From assembly GCA_910574935.1 (NCBI GenBank), contig CAJTCU010000008.1, positions 1-64,000 on the forward strand: a DNA stretch of 64,000 nt, written 5' to 3'. This DNA is from Oscillospiraceae bacterium. GTDB lineage: Bacteria; Bacillota; Clostridia; Oscillospirales; Acutalibacteraceae. A program made the translations under genes and the position numbers. Position 1 is the stretch's first letter; each line of letters starts with the position of its first letter. This document shows positions 24,500 through 32,222 of the stretch, piece by piece. Under the pieces are notes generated by a model. The model made no database searches and had not been told where the DNA came from. It worked only from the letters and a program-made list of their open reading frames with translations.

Positions 24500-27064
24500 T
24501 CACCGATCTTCCTTTCGTTTGCTGCATTGGCTGATAACCTTCTTCAAAAGCTCCATACTAAGGGGCTTTGGTACATGAGCGTCCATGCCGGCGCTTAGCG
24601 CTTCTTTCTCGTCCTCGGCAAAGGCGTTGGCCGTCATGGCTATAATGGGGATTTCCGCCGCATCCGCCCGCTGTAGGGCACGGATGGCTCTGGCAGCCTG
24701 GTGGCCGTTCATCACAGGCATTTGTACATCCAGCAAAATGGCGTCGAACTCTCCTGGTGCTGCCTGCTGGAAACGTTCCACCGCCAGCTGCCCATTTTCT
24801 GTTAGTTCGCAGGTAGCGCCCTCCAGCTCCAGCAGATCGGTAAGAATTTCCGCGTTAATGGCATTGTCCTCTGCCGCCAAGAAGTGAAGCCCCTGTAGGC
24901 TGTTGTCCGCTGGATTTTCCTGGCCTGTTTCCTCGTTGTCCCCCCACATCTCAGCCACCTTTTCTCGAAGCGCCGAGACAAAAAAGGGCTTTGTAAGCAG
25001 GCCCGTATGGCCTGCTGGAAGCGCCTCTTCCACGTCCAGGTCTCTGGGGTCTGCCAAAACCACCAGAGAGGTGGCGTCAGGCAGGGCGTCGCGCAGGGCT
25101 TTGGCCTGCTGCGCTCCGCTGCTCTCCCAGTCCAGCAGAACCAGCTGGCAGGTTTCGCCGCTGTTCAGCCAGTGGATAGCTTCCTCGATACTGGCGGCTT
25201 CGGAAAAGGAAAGGCTGGTGTCCTCCATTAGTGTACGGATATTTTCTAGGCTTTTTTGGTCCCCGTCGATTGCCAGGACCCGGGTGATTCCCTGCCGTTC
25301 CCAGAACTGCCGGTCCCGGTGCTCTTCCTGAATCCCCAGCTCCAGTTCCACCCGGAAGAGGGAGCCCTTGTCTACTTCACTGAATACCTCAATGGTGCCT
25401 CCCATCAGCTCCACAATGCTTTTGGTAATGGCCATACCCAGCCCAGTGCCTTGAATTTTGTTGGTAGTGCTGTTTTCCGCCCGGGTAAAGGCGTCAAAAA
25501 TATGGGTAAGATATTCCGGCGTCATGCCATAGCCAGTGTCCTCCACCTCAATACGGATATGCTCATACTGGCTGGAATGCTGCTTGAGGCCAACAACCCG
25601 CAGCCAAATATGGCCTTTGTCCGGCGTATATTTTACGGCGTTGGAAAGGAGATTAATTAAAATTTGGTTGATGCGCGTCTCGTCCCCCACCAGATACTCA
25701 TGCCGGACCCCAGACACATCTACGTGGAATTCCTGCCCTTTGGCTTTGGCCATGGGCTGGATAATGGCGTCTACAGAGGAGAGTACGTCGCTGAGGGCAA
25801 AACTTTCAAAGCTTAGGACCACTTTCCCGCTTTCAATTTTGGAAACATCCAAAATATCGTTAATTAGGCTGAGAAGGTGCTGGCCGGAAGCCATAATCTT
25901 TTTGGTGTATTCCCGTACCTTTACCGGATTTTCCGCGTCTGTGGAGAGCAGCGTCGCAAAACCAAGAACCGCGTTCATTGGCGTGCGGATGTCATGGGAC
26001 ATATTGGAAAGGAAGGTGGTCTTGGACTGGCTGGCGATCTGGGCGGCCTGTAGCGCCTCGGACAGCTGCTGGTTATGAAGCCGCCGTTCGGCCTCCCGTT
26101 CCTGCTGCAGTTTGTTCTGCTGTCTTCTGCTAAGATAATATAGACCAATACATAGGAAAAACGCGGCCAGCATGAACGCCACCACAAAGTAAATATTCTG
26201 GTTGACCGTCCGGCCCTCTTGCTGGATAGCCTCTACAGGCACATAACCCACCAAAAAGAGGGTGCCGTCGTTTACAGGCCACATATAGTTAAGGGCCTGT
26301 ACTTCCCGGATGTCATGGTAAAACAGAATAGGCTCTCCCTGCCTTAGGCATGCTTCCACCTCTGACTGAATGTCCAAATCCAGAATATTGTTTGCCCGGT
26401 AGAAATCGCTTAGGTTCAAATGGCCGGCGCTTCGCTGGCCCATTCCCTTGGGCTTTAGAACAAAGCGCTGGCTTTCTGCGTCCATGATGTAGAGGGTAGC
26501 CTGCTGGTTATAGAAGCCGTTGGGAAGGGAGCGGTCAATGGCATCGAACACGTATTCAGCGTAAAGGGTTCCAATTTCCCGGCCGTCCCGCTGAACAGGA
26601 GATTTTATGGTATAAGACCAGGTGCCCATATAATTGATATAGGCTTGCGAAACGGCGAATCCTCCCACCGTTCCTCCCGCGGAGAAGTCCAGCCCCTCTT
26701 CCGTAAAGGGCTCGCCGGTGTTGGAAACGCCCTGGTTTTTTCCAGAGAGGATGAGAGACATCTTTGACATGGTCTGGTTTTTTTCATAAGCACGGATATA
26801 AGACTCGGGGTCCTCCGCCCTTGCGATCTCCTGGGCGATTAGGGTCTGAAAGTCTGCCTCGCTGCGCAAAATAGCCTCGATAGTATATTGAATCAGGTCC
26901 AAGCTTTCACGCAGGTTCTGAATAGCGGAGGAAGACATTTCCTGGGAAATCTTTTGAGAAATGGTGTATACCACGGTTCCCAAAACGCAAAAGACCAACA
27001 CAATGGATACGAGAAGGATCTGGCCCTTCCAATTCATTCCTTTTCTGCTCGGCTTCGTTTTCAT
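24500..27064 (-). CDS. Membrane-bound hybrid sensor histidine kinase with two receiver domains
   Basis: An 854-residue sensor. In order: TM1 (about 14-35), a ~255-residue extracellular sensing region (Cache-like), TM2 (about 292-312), a coiled coil, HisKA with phosphoacceptor His357 in NMSHDIRTPMNA, HATPase with ILINLLSNAVKYTPD, DTGYGMTPEYLTHIFDAF and GTGLGMAI boxes, a partly degenerate receiver (IDGDQ, LLDWES, LLTKPF) and an intact receiver (AAEDNAINAEIL, phosphoacceptor Asp779 in LLDVQMPVMNG, KPLS). The ATG at 27064 was chosen because GGAG lies seven bases upstream. No separate response regulator is encoded nearby, so the output partner is unknown. The downstream binding protein is a likely sensory partner. 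Confidence 0.92.
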   Translation of the reverse strand: MKTKPSRKGMNWKGQILLVSIVLVFCVLGTVVYTISQKISQEMSSSAIQNLRESLDLIQYTIEAILRSEADFQTLIAQEIARAEDPESYIRAYEKNQTMSKMSLILSGKNQGVSNTGEPFTEEGLDFSAGGTVGGFAVSQAYINYMGTWSYTIKSPVQRDGREIGTLYAEYVFDAIDRSLPNGFYNQQATLYIMDAESQRFVLKPKGMGQRSAGHLNLSDFYRANNILDLDIQSEVEACLRQGEPILFYHDIREVQALNYMWPVNDGTLFLVGYVPVEAIQQEGRTVNQNIYFVVAFMLAAFFLCIGLYYLSRRQQNKLQQEREAERRLHNQQLSEALQAAQIASQSKTTFLSNMSHDIRTPMNAVLGFATLLSTDAENPVKVREYTKKIMASGQHLLSLINDILDVSKIESGKVVLSFESFALSDVLSSVDAIIQPMAKAKGQEFHVDVSGVRHEYLVGDETRINQILINLLSNAVKYTPDKGHIWLRVVGLKQHSSQYEHIRIEVEDTGYGMTPEYLTHIFDAFTRAENSTTNKIQGTGLGMAITKSIVELMGGTIEVFSEVDKGSLFRVELELGIQEEHRDRQFWERQGITRVLAIDGDQKSLENIRTLMEDTSLSFSEAASIEEAIHWLNSGETCQLVLLDWESSGAQQAKALRDALPDATSLVVLADPRDLDVEEALPAGHTGLLTKPFFVSALREKVAEMWGDNEETGQENPADNSLQGLHFLAAEDNAINAEILTDLLELEGATCELTENGQLAVERFQQAAPGEFDAILLDVQMPVMNGHQAARAIRALQRADAAEIPIIAMTANAFAEDEKEALSAGMDAHVPKPLSMELLKKVISQCSKRKEDR

Positions 27065-27219
27065 AGACAGTCTCCATTCCAACGCTTCGAAGGGCCGCAC
27101 CGGGGACAAAGTCTTTTGGAAAACCGATTTACGCTTTTAACTTAGGGCAGCGCTGTCTTTTCCGTGTTTCCGGTCCTGGGTGAGTCCGGCTTGATATTGC
27201 ATTTATGATACCGCATTAT

Positions 27220-27249
27220 ATTATACTATATGCCCGGTTTTAGTGTCAA
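27220..27249 (-). promoter_or_regulatory. Promoter of the hybrid kinase operon
   Basis: On the minus strand TTGACA (27244-27249) and TATAAT (27220-27225) are separated by 18 bases, giving a leader of about 150 bases. The remainder of the 386-bp gap contains only an imperfect GCCCC/GGGGC inverted repeat near 27321-27354. Confidence 0.7.
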
Positions 27250-27385
27250 TAGTTTCTGGTCGGGAGAGGGGATAAAGTGGGGTTGGTTTTTCCATGGAAA
27301 CAGGTGATCTCCAAAGAAAAGCCCCAGGGATTACAGGCGGCTTTTCCATGGGGCGACAGGGCCTGTGAATAAAAGCGAAATGCCC

Positions 27386-27414
27386 TTTTATTTTGCCGGG
27401 GTTTGTGCTATAAT
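27386..27414 (+). promoter_or_regulatory. Possible promoter of the radical SAM gene
   Basis: A consensus TATAAT (27409-27414) is present 37 bases before the start; the -35 candidate TTTTAT (27386-27391, 17-base spacer) is weak. Confidence 0.45.
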
Positions 27415-27450
27415 GATCCCCGGAGATCGTGAAACAGGAGGAAGCCTGTA

Positions 27451-28533
27451 ATGAAATATGAACGTCTCACCATTGCCCTGGATATGCACGGCTGCCCCAA
27501 CCGCTGCCGCCACTGCTGGCTGGGCTGGGGGCCCAACGCGGGCCTGGGGCCAGAGGACCTGCGCTTTGTGGCAGAGGCTTTTCGCCCACACACCCAGCGG
27601 CTGATTGTATACGACTGGTACCGGGAGCCGGACATGACCGGCGACTACCGGGAGCTTTGGCAGCTGTGCGGCGCGCTCTCTACTCCTGGGGAGAAGCGGG
27701 ATCATTTTGAGCTGGCCAGCGTGCCCCGTCTGGCCCGGGATAGGGACTACCCCCAGTGGCTGCGGTCCCTGGGAGTTAATGTGGTGCAGCTCACCTTTTT
27801 TGGAGGAGAAGAGGTTACCAACCGCATGAGCGGCCGTCCTGGGGCCTACCAGGACCTTTTGACCGCCATAGAGCGGCTGCTGGAAAATGGTTTGGCGCCC
27901 CGGATACAGGTGTTTGTCAACAAAAGCAACCTGGACCAGCTGCCCTTTTTAGACCAGCTGATAGACCGTTTAGCACTGCCTGCCCGCTGCCAGGCGGTGG
28001 GCAAAGAGTTTGTCTTTTTCCTGCATCAGGGCAGCTGCGACGGGAAAAACCGGGACTTCTACCCCCAGTGGCTGACCCCGGAGGACCTGGAGAAGATTCC
28101 GCCCCGGCTGGCGGCGTATTCCCTAAAGCACTGGGGCGCGGCGGACCTGTGGGAGGTGTTTGGCCGGCCGGAGGGGGAGCTGGTTGAGGAGCTGCTGGAG
28201 GACCCCACCACACAGAAAATGGCCCAGACAGAGCCAGTGCTGTATATTGACAGTTCTTTTTCTGTTTATCCCAATTTTACCGCGCCCTCTCCCCACTGGC
28301 TGCTGGGAAACCTGAAAGCCCCGGGCCGTTCTCCGGAAGAGAACGCGGGGGCCGCCCTGGAATTCTACGCCGAAAACCGCAGCCCTGGCCAGCACGCCCG
28401 GGCTACGGTACCAGTGGGGGAGCTGGCCCGGTGCTGCGGAGACAGAAAGAGCCGGCGGCTTTTTTGCAAGGGCGACTATATTGATTATTTGCTGGGGCGC
28501 TATTTGGAGCGGACAGCGCGTCAGGGGAATTAA
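27451..28533 (+). CDS. Uncharacterised radical SAM protein
   Basis: A 360-residue protein with an N-terminal CxxxCxxC cluster motif (Cys15, Cys19 and Cys22 in GCPNRCRHCWLGWGP) expected to hold a [4Fe-4S] cluster that cleaves S-adenosylmethionine. A further GGEEVTNRMSGRPGAY segment lies on the barrel. The C-terminus contains more cysteines (LARCCGD and RLFCKGDY) that might hold an auxiliary cluster, as in SPASM/twitch-type enzymes, although the spacing does not match those well. AGGAGG precedes the ATG. It lies 69 bases upstream of the histidine genes, but nothing links it to histidine synthesis. The function is unknown. Confidence 0.85.
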   Translation: MKYERLTIALDMHGCPNRCRHCWLGWGPNAGLGPEDLRFVAEAFRPHTQRLIVYDWYREPDMTGDYRELWQLCGALSTPGEKRDHFELASVPRLARDRDYPQWLRSLGVNVVQLTFFGGEEVTNRMSGRPGAYQDLLTAIERLLENGLAPRIQVFVNKSNLDQLPFLDQLIDRLALPARCQAVGKEFVFFLHQGSCDGKNRDFYPQWLTPEDLEKIPPRLAAYSLKHWGAADLWEVFGRPEGELVEELLEDPTTQKMAQTEPVLYIDSSFSVYPNFTAPSPHWLLGNLKAPGRSPEENAGAALEFYAENRSPGQHARATVPVGELARCCGDRKSRRLFCKGDYIDYLLGRYLERTARQGN

Positions 28534-28602
28534 GCCCCGGGTTTGCCGCTCCTGCCAGATGGGCCAAAAAGATTTTATGCGATATAGAAAGGGATGATAC
28601 CG

Positions 28603-29679
28603 ATGATTGTTTTACCAGCCATTGACCTGCATCAGGGCCGGTGTGTGCGCCTGCTGCGGGGAGACTATGCCACTGCCCAGGTGGTGGCCCCAGACCCGGT
28701 GGAGACCGCTTTACATTTTAAGGAGCAGGGGGCCCACTGGCTGCACATGGTGGACCTGGACGGAGCCAAAAGCGGCCGGCCCGAGAATATGGAGCTGATT
28801 CTGCGGGTAGCGGAAACGGTTAATATGAATATAGAGGTGGGCGGCGGCATCCGCGGCATGAAAACTGTGGCCGGGTACCTGGAAAAGGGGATTTCTCGGG
28901 TAATACTGGGATCTGCCGCCCTGGAGGACCCAGACTTTGTGCGGCAGGCGGTAAAGGCTTTTGGCAAGCAGGTTGCGGTGGGCATTGACGCCCTGGACGG
29001 CCGGGCCGCGGCCCAGGGCTGGACGAAGCAAAGCGGCACGGACTATATTGAGCTGGCCCGCCGGGTGGAGGACATGGGCGTGCAGTACATTATCTGTACG
29101 GACATCCGCCAGGATGGCACCCAGCAGGGCCCAAACCTGGAGATGCTGGACCGGCTGAATCAGGCGGTGGGCTGTAATATCGTGGCCAGCGGGGGGGTCA
29201 GCAGCCTACTGGATTTGATTGAGCTGTACGACCTGGGCCTGTACGGGGCCATTGCGGGCAAGGCTGTGTATGCCGGCGCCCTGGACTTAATGGAGGCGGT
29301 GGCAGTGTGCCACAAGATCTCTGGAAAAAAGCCCAAGACAGAGGGGGCCATAGCAGACGAACTGGACCGGTACTTTTCTAAGTCGGAGCTGATTCCCGCC
29401 ATTGTGCAGGACGCGGATACCCATCAGGTTTTAATGCTGGCCTATATGAACCGGGCGGCCCTGCGAAAGACCCTGGAGACCGGGTATACCTGGTTCTATA
29501 GCCGCAGCCGGAAGTCCCTGTGGAATAAGGGGGAGACCTCAGGAAACACCCAGCGGGTGGTAAGCGTTGCGGCGGACTGCGATGACGATACACTGCTGGT
29601 ACGGGTAAAGCCCAAGGGCCCGGCCTGCCATACAGGGAAAGAGAGCTGCTTTTATAAGTGGATTGCGGGCGAGAGCTGA
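28603..29679 (+). CDS. hisA: Bifunctional HisA-HisI fusion: ProFAR isomerase / phosphoribosyl-AMP cyclohydrolase
   Basis: Catalyses two non-adjacent steps of histidine biosynthesis. Residues 1-240 are the HisA (beta/alpha)8 barrel, with catalytic Asp in [40 protein letters not shown], the second Asp in [14 protein letters not shown] and the phosphate-binding VASGGV. A short linker is followed from about 255 by His[36 protein letters not shown], the metal-binding DCDDDTLL and [10 protein letters not shown]. The ATG at 28603 (MIVLPAID) has AAAGGG nine bases upstream. The usual fusion in bacteria is HisI-HisE; here HisI is attached to HisA and HisE is a separate downstream gene. No hisF, hisH, hisB or hisG is in the window. 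Confidence 0.92.
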   Translation: MIVLPAIDLHQGRCVRLLRGDYATAQVVAPDPVETALHFKEQGAHWLHMVDLDGAKSGRPENMELILRVAETVNMNIEVGGGIRGMKTVAGYLEKGISRVILGSAALEDPDFVRQAVKAFGKQVAVGIDALDGRAAAQGWTKQSGTDYIELARRVEDMGVQYIICTDIRQDGTQQGPNLEMLDRLNQAVGCNIVASGGVSSLLDLIELYDLGLYGAIAGKAVYAGALDLMEAVAVCHKISGKKPKTEGAIADELDRYFSKSELIPAIVQDADTHQVLMLAYMNRAALRKTLETGYTWFYSRSRKSLWNKGETSGNTQRVVSVAADCDDDTLLVRVKPKGPACHTGKESCFYKWIAGES

Positions 29680-29775
29680 AAGGAAAAACAGCGAGGGGCC
29701 GAGAGATTTGGCTAAAGCCAAGACCCGCAAAGGAGGCCCTTTATATAAAATTTTTTGCAGACGAGAGGTGTCATG

Positions 29776-30099
29776 ATGGAAGAACTTAAAGAGCTTTACG
29801 CCACGGTGCAAAGCCGGCAGGCCAGCGCCCAGGAGGGCTCGTACACAGGATATCTGTTTGCCCAGGGGCTGGACAAGATCCTGAAAAAATGCGCGGAGGA
29901 GTGCGGCGAGGTGATTATTGCCGCAAAAAACGGCAAAAATGAGGAGACTGTGCTGGAAATCAGCGACCTGCTGTACCACCTGACGGTGCTGATGGTTCAG
30001 CAGGGCATTACCCTGGAGCAGGTGGAACAGGAGCTCTCGAAGCGCGGCGGGAAAACCGGCAACCTGAAAACCTTTCACCAGGTGGACCGGAACAGCTGA
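29776..30099 (+). CDS. hisE: Phosphoribosyl-ATP pyrophosphatase
   Basis: Removes pyrophosphate from phosphoribosyl-ATP in the second step of histidine synthesis. The 107-residue MazG-fold protein has the helix-rich pattern LYATVQSRQ, DKILKKCAEECGEVIIAAKN (metal-binding EE..E) and EISDLLYHLTVLM with the second acidic pair. The ATG at 29776 is about six bases after GAGAGGTG; an in-frame ATG directly upstream is possible. The last base of its TGA is the first base of the next gene's ATG. Confidence 0.92.
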   Translation: MEELKELYATVQSRQASAQEGSYTGYLFAQGLDKILKKCAEECGEVIIAAKNGKNEETVLEISDLLYHLTVLMVQQGITLEQVEQELSKRGGKTGNLKTFHQVDRNS

Positions 30100-30602
30100 T
30101 GGCGGGGCTCAAGGAAAAGCTTCCCTGGAGCTATGAGCGAAAGGTCCGGGATTTCCTGCGGCCGGGGGTGCGCCTGCTGGATATGAGCGCCGGAGCCGGG
30201 GAGTTCCTTTTAGGATTGGGGCATCCACCGGCCCTAACGGCAGCTTTGGTACAGGACGAGGCGGAATTTCTGCTGTGCCAAAAGCGGCTGGGGTCGCCGG
30301 GGGCGGAGGTGTGCTGGTGGAGGGAAGGCCCTCTGCCTTTTGGGGACGGGTCCTTTGACCTGCTGCTGAACGACCGGGCCCCCCTGGACCCAGCGGAGGC
30401 TGCCCGGGTGCTGGGACCGGGGGGCTTTCTGGTGGCCCAGCAGACCGGCGGCCAGGAGGCCCCTTGGTTGGGGGAAGATTATAACCTGGAGAATGTGGCC
30501 CCCAGACTGGAGGCGGCTGGGTTTCGGCTGAACTATGCCCATCAGTTTTATGGAGAAGAGCCGCCCTGCCACCGGTTTATGCTGGTGGGGAAGAGGCGGT
30601 AA
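30099..30602 (+). CDS. SAM-dependent methyltransferase-like protein (short)
   Basis: A 167-residue class I methyltransferase fold. The SAM-binding motif I is LLDMSAGAGEFLLGLG (normally DxGxGxG), and LPFGDGSFDLLLNDR plus RVLGPGGFLVAQQ match motifs post-I to III. Acceptor-binding features are not distinct, and the protein is shorter than most. It overlaps hisE by one base (TGATG) and so is translationally coupled with it. The role is unknown; it may be in this operon only by chance. Confidence 0.75.
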   Translation: MAGLKEKLPWSYERKVRDFLRPGVRLLDMSAGAGEFLLGLGHPPALTAALVQDEAEFLLCQKRLGSPGAEVCWWREGPLPFGDGSFDLLLNDRAPLDPAEAARVLGPGGFLVAQQTGGQEAPWLGEDYNLENVAPRLEAAGFRLNYAHQFYGEEPPCHRFMLVGKRR

Positions 30603-30629
30603 GCCGCCCGGCCAGGCATGGAATAGACA

Positions 30630-30680
30630 AAAACAGGAGTCAGGCGGACCCCGAAGCCGGGGTGCCCGCTTGACTCCTGA
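30630..30680 (-). terminator. Terminator for the minus-strand secreted-protein pseudogene
   Basis: CAGGAGTCAGGCGG pairs with CCCGCTTGACTCCTG around a GC-rich inner hairpin (ACCCCG...CGGGGT). Read on the minus strand it is followed by a T run (the AAAAAC at 30631-30635), so it suits the gene to its right. Confidence 0.75.
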
Positions 30681-30726
30681 AATGGAACGTTTTAGCCGCC
30701 TGCCAATTTTTTAGAATTGCTAGCTG

Positions 30727-31787
30727 TTACGCAAGATACTTAGACAATTTAATATTGAAGTTCCCGTTATTGGGAACGCTATAAGTACTTGCACGTAGCC
30801 CAATGGTACATTGCGCATCTTTGTTTGTTATGCGACACGTTTGCGTAGGGCTAGCGGTTGTTAGCCTTGGCCAGTAGGCATAAGATTCATTCCAAGTGGT
30901 ATTTGTGATACCAAAATTGCAGCTGGTTGTAGAGGGGAAGATAAGAGACTTTTACCGCATATTCGTATGTTCCGTACGAAAGCGCGGGAAAAGTCATGAA
31001 GGGAGCGGTATACATCCTGGTCTTTGGATTATCCAAATAAACAATTTTGTTGTATACATCAGGGTGTTCCGCCCATGCGAGTCCCCGCAAATATCGCCGC
31101 GCTGCGCAGCCCGGCCTTGTCCGCTGTGGCGGCGGAGCTAGTTTGCAGGAAGCTGGCGGAAGCGTCCTGGAGGCTGGCCAAAGCCTCTTCGGGCGCGTCT
31201 TTCCAGTCCGGCAGCTCCAGGTCTATCTGGGGCTCATACCAGCCGGGGAACAGGTCGCTAAAGCGCGGGGTGATCTCAAAGGTATGGTCCTCCCTAGGCT
31301 CAATGCTGTAGCACATGGTCTTGTCGGCGGGGTCCGCTGTCCAGGCGAACTGGTAGATCACGGCCCGCCGGGCAGAGAGGATATAGTCCTTTAGATCTTC
31401 GGGGGTCTGGTCCAGGTCCATGTAGGCCAGGCGCACTGCTTTTTGGTCCATCTCCCGGTTTACGGTTTCCCAAACCTGGGCGGCGGTGTGGGGCATGGTA
31501 GATACTTCCCGCCAGCCGTTTTTCTGGTACTCGTCCCGGATGATCTGATCCACATACTCCCGCTTGGCACTGGGAGACAGGGCTTCGCCCTGGGGCGCTA
31601 TGCCCGCGGCCCGCTGCTGGCGGGAGCCCAGCAGCAAATCATTGACGCGCAGAGTGATATTTTGGGAGATTTCATCGCGCTGGGCGGCGGGAGCGTCATT
31701 TTCCATGGCCTGGGCAGAGAGGGAAAAGGCCAAGGCCATAGCCAGTACGGCAGTGGTTGCAAGGAGCTTTTTTAACATTTTAAACAT
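30727..31787 (-). pseudogene. Secreted protein of unknown family, paralogue 2, with at least two frameshifts
   Basis: The first frame (31787 down to 31059) gives a signal peptide (MFKMLKKLLATTAVLAMALA..., cleavage near AQA) and a domain matching paralogue 1 at 18380. After its stop, a second frame (about 31090-30985) reads DNPKTRMYTAPFMTFPALSY, and a third continues from the CNFGIT block to a TAA at 30727-30729, ending with TIGLRASTYSVPNNGNFNIK. The last two segments align with the C-terminal part of paralogue 1, for example CNFGITNTTW with YNLGFTDENT. The 5' part is GC-rich like the chromosome; the 3' part is AT-rich like paralogue 1, so the locus looks chimeric. A good promoter and a terminator frame it. 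The ATG at 31778 is an alternative start. Confidence 0.6.
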
Positions 31788-31844
31788 ACCGCCTTTCTGA
31801 AAAAAATTGAAATTGGCAGAAATGGCTAAAGCTTCCATGGTTTT

Positions 31845-31873
31845 ATCATAACACAACGATTTTTGTTTGTCAA
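31845..31873 (-). promoter_or_regulatory. Promoter of paralogue 2
   Basis: On the minus strand TTGACA (31868-31873) and TATGAT (31845-31850) with a 17-base spacer. Confidence 0.7.
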
Positions 31874-31969
31874 GAGAAGTAAATGATTAAGTCAAAAAAG
31901 AATATGATAAATCCTCTAAAAAATAAAGAAAACCAGAACATGCGCGGTTTGACGCGCTCGCAAAAAATC

Positions 31970-32137
31970 CTAGGGCGTGTTCCCATAAGCAGAGTATGCG
32001 GATTTTGGAATAAATTTTTGTCAGATTCAAGGCGAAAATTCGCAGACGTACTCGCGTACTTCAAGAATTTTCAACGAAGAAGATGACAAAGATTTGCCAA
32101 AAAGACGCGTACGAACGCTTATGTGAACACGCCCTAG
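31970..32137 (+). repeat. Dispersed structured repeat, family A, copy 2
   Basis: A 168-bp element with near-perfect terminal inverted repeats of about 21 bp: CTAGGGCGTGTTCCCATAAG on the left against the complement of CTTATGTGAACACGCCCTAG on the right, one mismatch. The interior holds a GAAAATTC/GAATTTTC stem enclosing GTAC-TCGC-GTAC, and the conserved GAAGATGACA. It ends 85 bases before the GTPase start codon. Confidence 0.85.
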
Positions 32138-32222
32138 AGGGGCAAATTGGCGCCGGTGCTTGGAGAAAGATCCATTTTTAAAGGCGCTGGCAGGCAGAAA
32201 CAACAGGGAAAGTAGGGACAGC

